7,952 nt of DNA from B8-G4 sp033720735 (GTDB taxonomy: Bacteria; Bacteroidota; Bacteroidia; Chitinophagales; Saprospiraceae): assembly GCA_033720735.1 (NCBI GenBank), contig JAWWBX010000206.1:1-7952 (forward strand), given 5' to 3'. Shown piece after piece: positions 7,449-7,952 of this stretch (position 1 is its first letter; every line of letters begins with the position of its first letter). The position numbers and the translations under genes were made by a program. Below the pieces are notes generated by a model, which did no database searches, had not been told where the DNA came from, and worked only from the letters and a program-made list of their open reading frames with translations.

Positions 7449-7952
7449 ATGCGCTATTTCAGTACACATGATCATCGTCACACCGCCTCGTTTGCCCAGG
7501 CAGTCCTGAGTGGCCTGGCTCCTGACCGGGGATTGTATTTCCCTGAGGAGCTGAGACCCTTGCCGCGGCATTTCTGGACAGATCTGGGACAAAAATCCGA
7601 TGCCGAGATAGCGGTTAGCGTTCTGCAACAATTTGTGGAAGGGGTGATCGACCCGCATCAGTTGCACGACATTATTGAAGACGCTCTTGACTTTCCGTTT
7701 CCCGTCACGCAGATCCAGCCTGGCGTCCACGTCCTGGAATTGTTCCACGGGCCAACGCTGGCCTTCAAGGATGTCGGTGCCCGTTGTATGGGCCGCATTT
7801 TGCCGTACTGCATTGACCAGGAGCGGGAGACCCTGGTTCTGGTTGCAACGTCCGGAGATACCGGCGCAGCCGTGGCGCACGGATTCCTGGGTGTCGATGG
7901 TGTGCGGGTCATGGTCCTGTACCCGGCCGGGAAAGTGAGCGCGTTACAGGAA
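7449..7952 (+). CDS. thrC: Threonine synthase, 5' part (runs off window)
   Basis: The first 168 residues of a pyridoxal-phosphate enzyme that converts O-phosphohomoserine to threonine are present; the frame is open to the last base. The N-terminus RYFSTHDHRHTASFAQAV matches the E. coli-type threonine synthase opening, which has a SFAQAV motif. LFHGPTLAFKD (98-108) contains Lys107, the expected Schiff-base lysine, and ATSGDTGAAVAHGF (133-146) is the phosphate-binding loop region. YPAGKVSALQE ends the window. E. coli-type enzymes are about 430 residues, so about 60% is missing on the right. The ATG lies four bases after the thrA stop with no Shine-Dalgarno, so translation is probably coupled to thrA (inference). 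The gene for homoserine kinase, often placed between thrA and thrC, is not there. Confidence 0.95.
   Translation, partial: MRYFSTHDHRHTASFAQAVLSGLAPDRGLYFPEELRPLPRHFWTDLGQKSDAEIAVSVLQQFVEGVIDPHQLHDIIEDALDFPFPVTQIQPGVHVLELFHGPTLAFKDVGARCMGRILPYCIDQERETLVLVATSGDTGAAVAHGFLGVDGVRVMVLYPAGKVSALQE

Overview
The window looks like chromosomal DNA, about 55% G+C by eye, from a bacterium of the Fibrobacterota-Chlorobiota-Bacteroidota (FCB) group. Bacteroidota or Candidatus Marinimicrobia-like lineages fit best. This rests on recalled family features: an SMC protein whose Q-loop reads IIALG rather than the usual IIGQG, whose hinge has the SGGSVGLFEGKK stretch and whose C-terminal ATPase half closely resembles Bacteroidota SMCs; a ThrA-type aspartokinase carrying YSPTIHP; and genes with weak or no Shine-Dalgarno sequences. 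No search was run, so the phylum is an inference.

Layout. Bases 1-130 hold an 8-bp tandem repeat and two 41-bp palindromic, REP-like units. Bases 266-763 encode a small four-helix membrane protein of the DUF1648 family. Its stop codon sits at the edge of a roughly 460-bp array (762-1224) with three copies of a 103-105-bp core, separated by GACTG/GTCG-rich spacers. Bases 1225-1409 are intergenic and carry an 8-bp inverted repeat, a short palindrome and A+T-rich promoter-like boxes. From 1410 to the right edge three plus-strand genes are tightly packed: smc (chromosome condensation ATPase), thrA (bifunctional aspartokinase / homoserine dehydrogenase, 29 bases later) and the 5' part of thrC (threonine synthase, 4 bases later), which runs off the window.

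How the genes fit together. ThrA catalyses the first and third steps of the aspartate-to-threonine pathway and ThrC the last. Homoserine kinase (ThrB) acts between them and is not encoded between the two genes here, so it must lie downstream or elsewhere. The short gaps and lack of a visible terminator suggest that smc, thrA and thrC may share a transcript. No functional link between SMC and threonine synthesis is evident. The DUF1648 gene stands apart, bounded on both sides by repeats.

I found no phage, transposase, CRISPR array, RNA gene or defence system, and no convincing new multi-gene system. The most unusual parts are the two non-coding repeat families and the atypical Q-loop of SMC.
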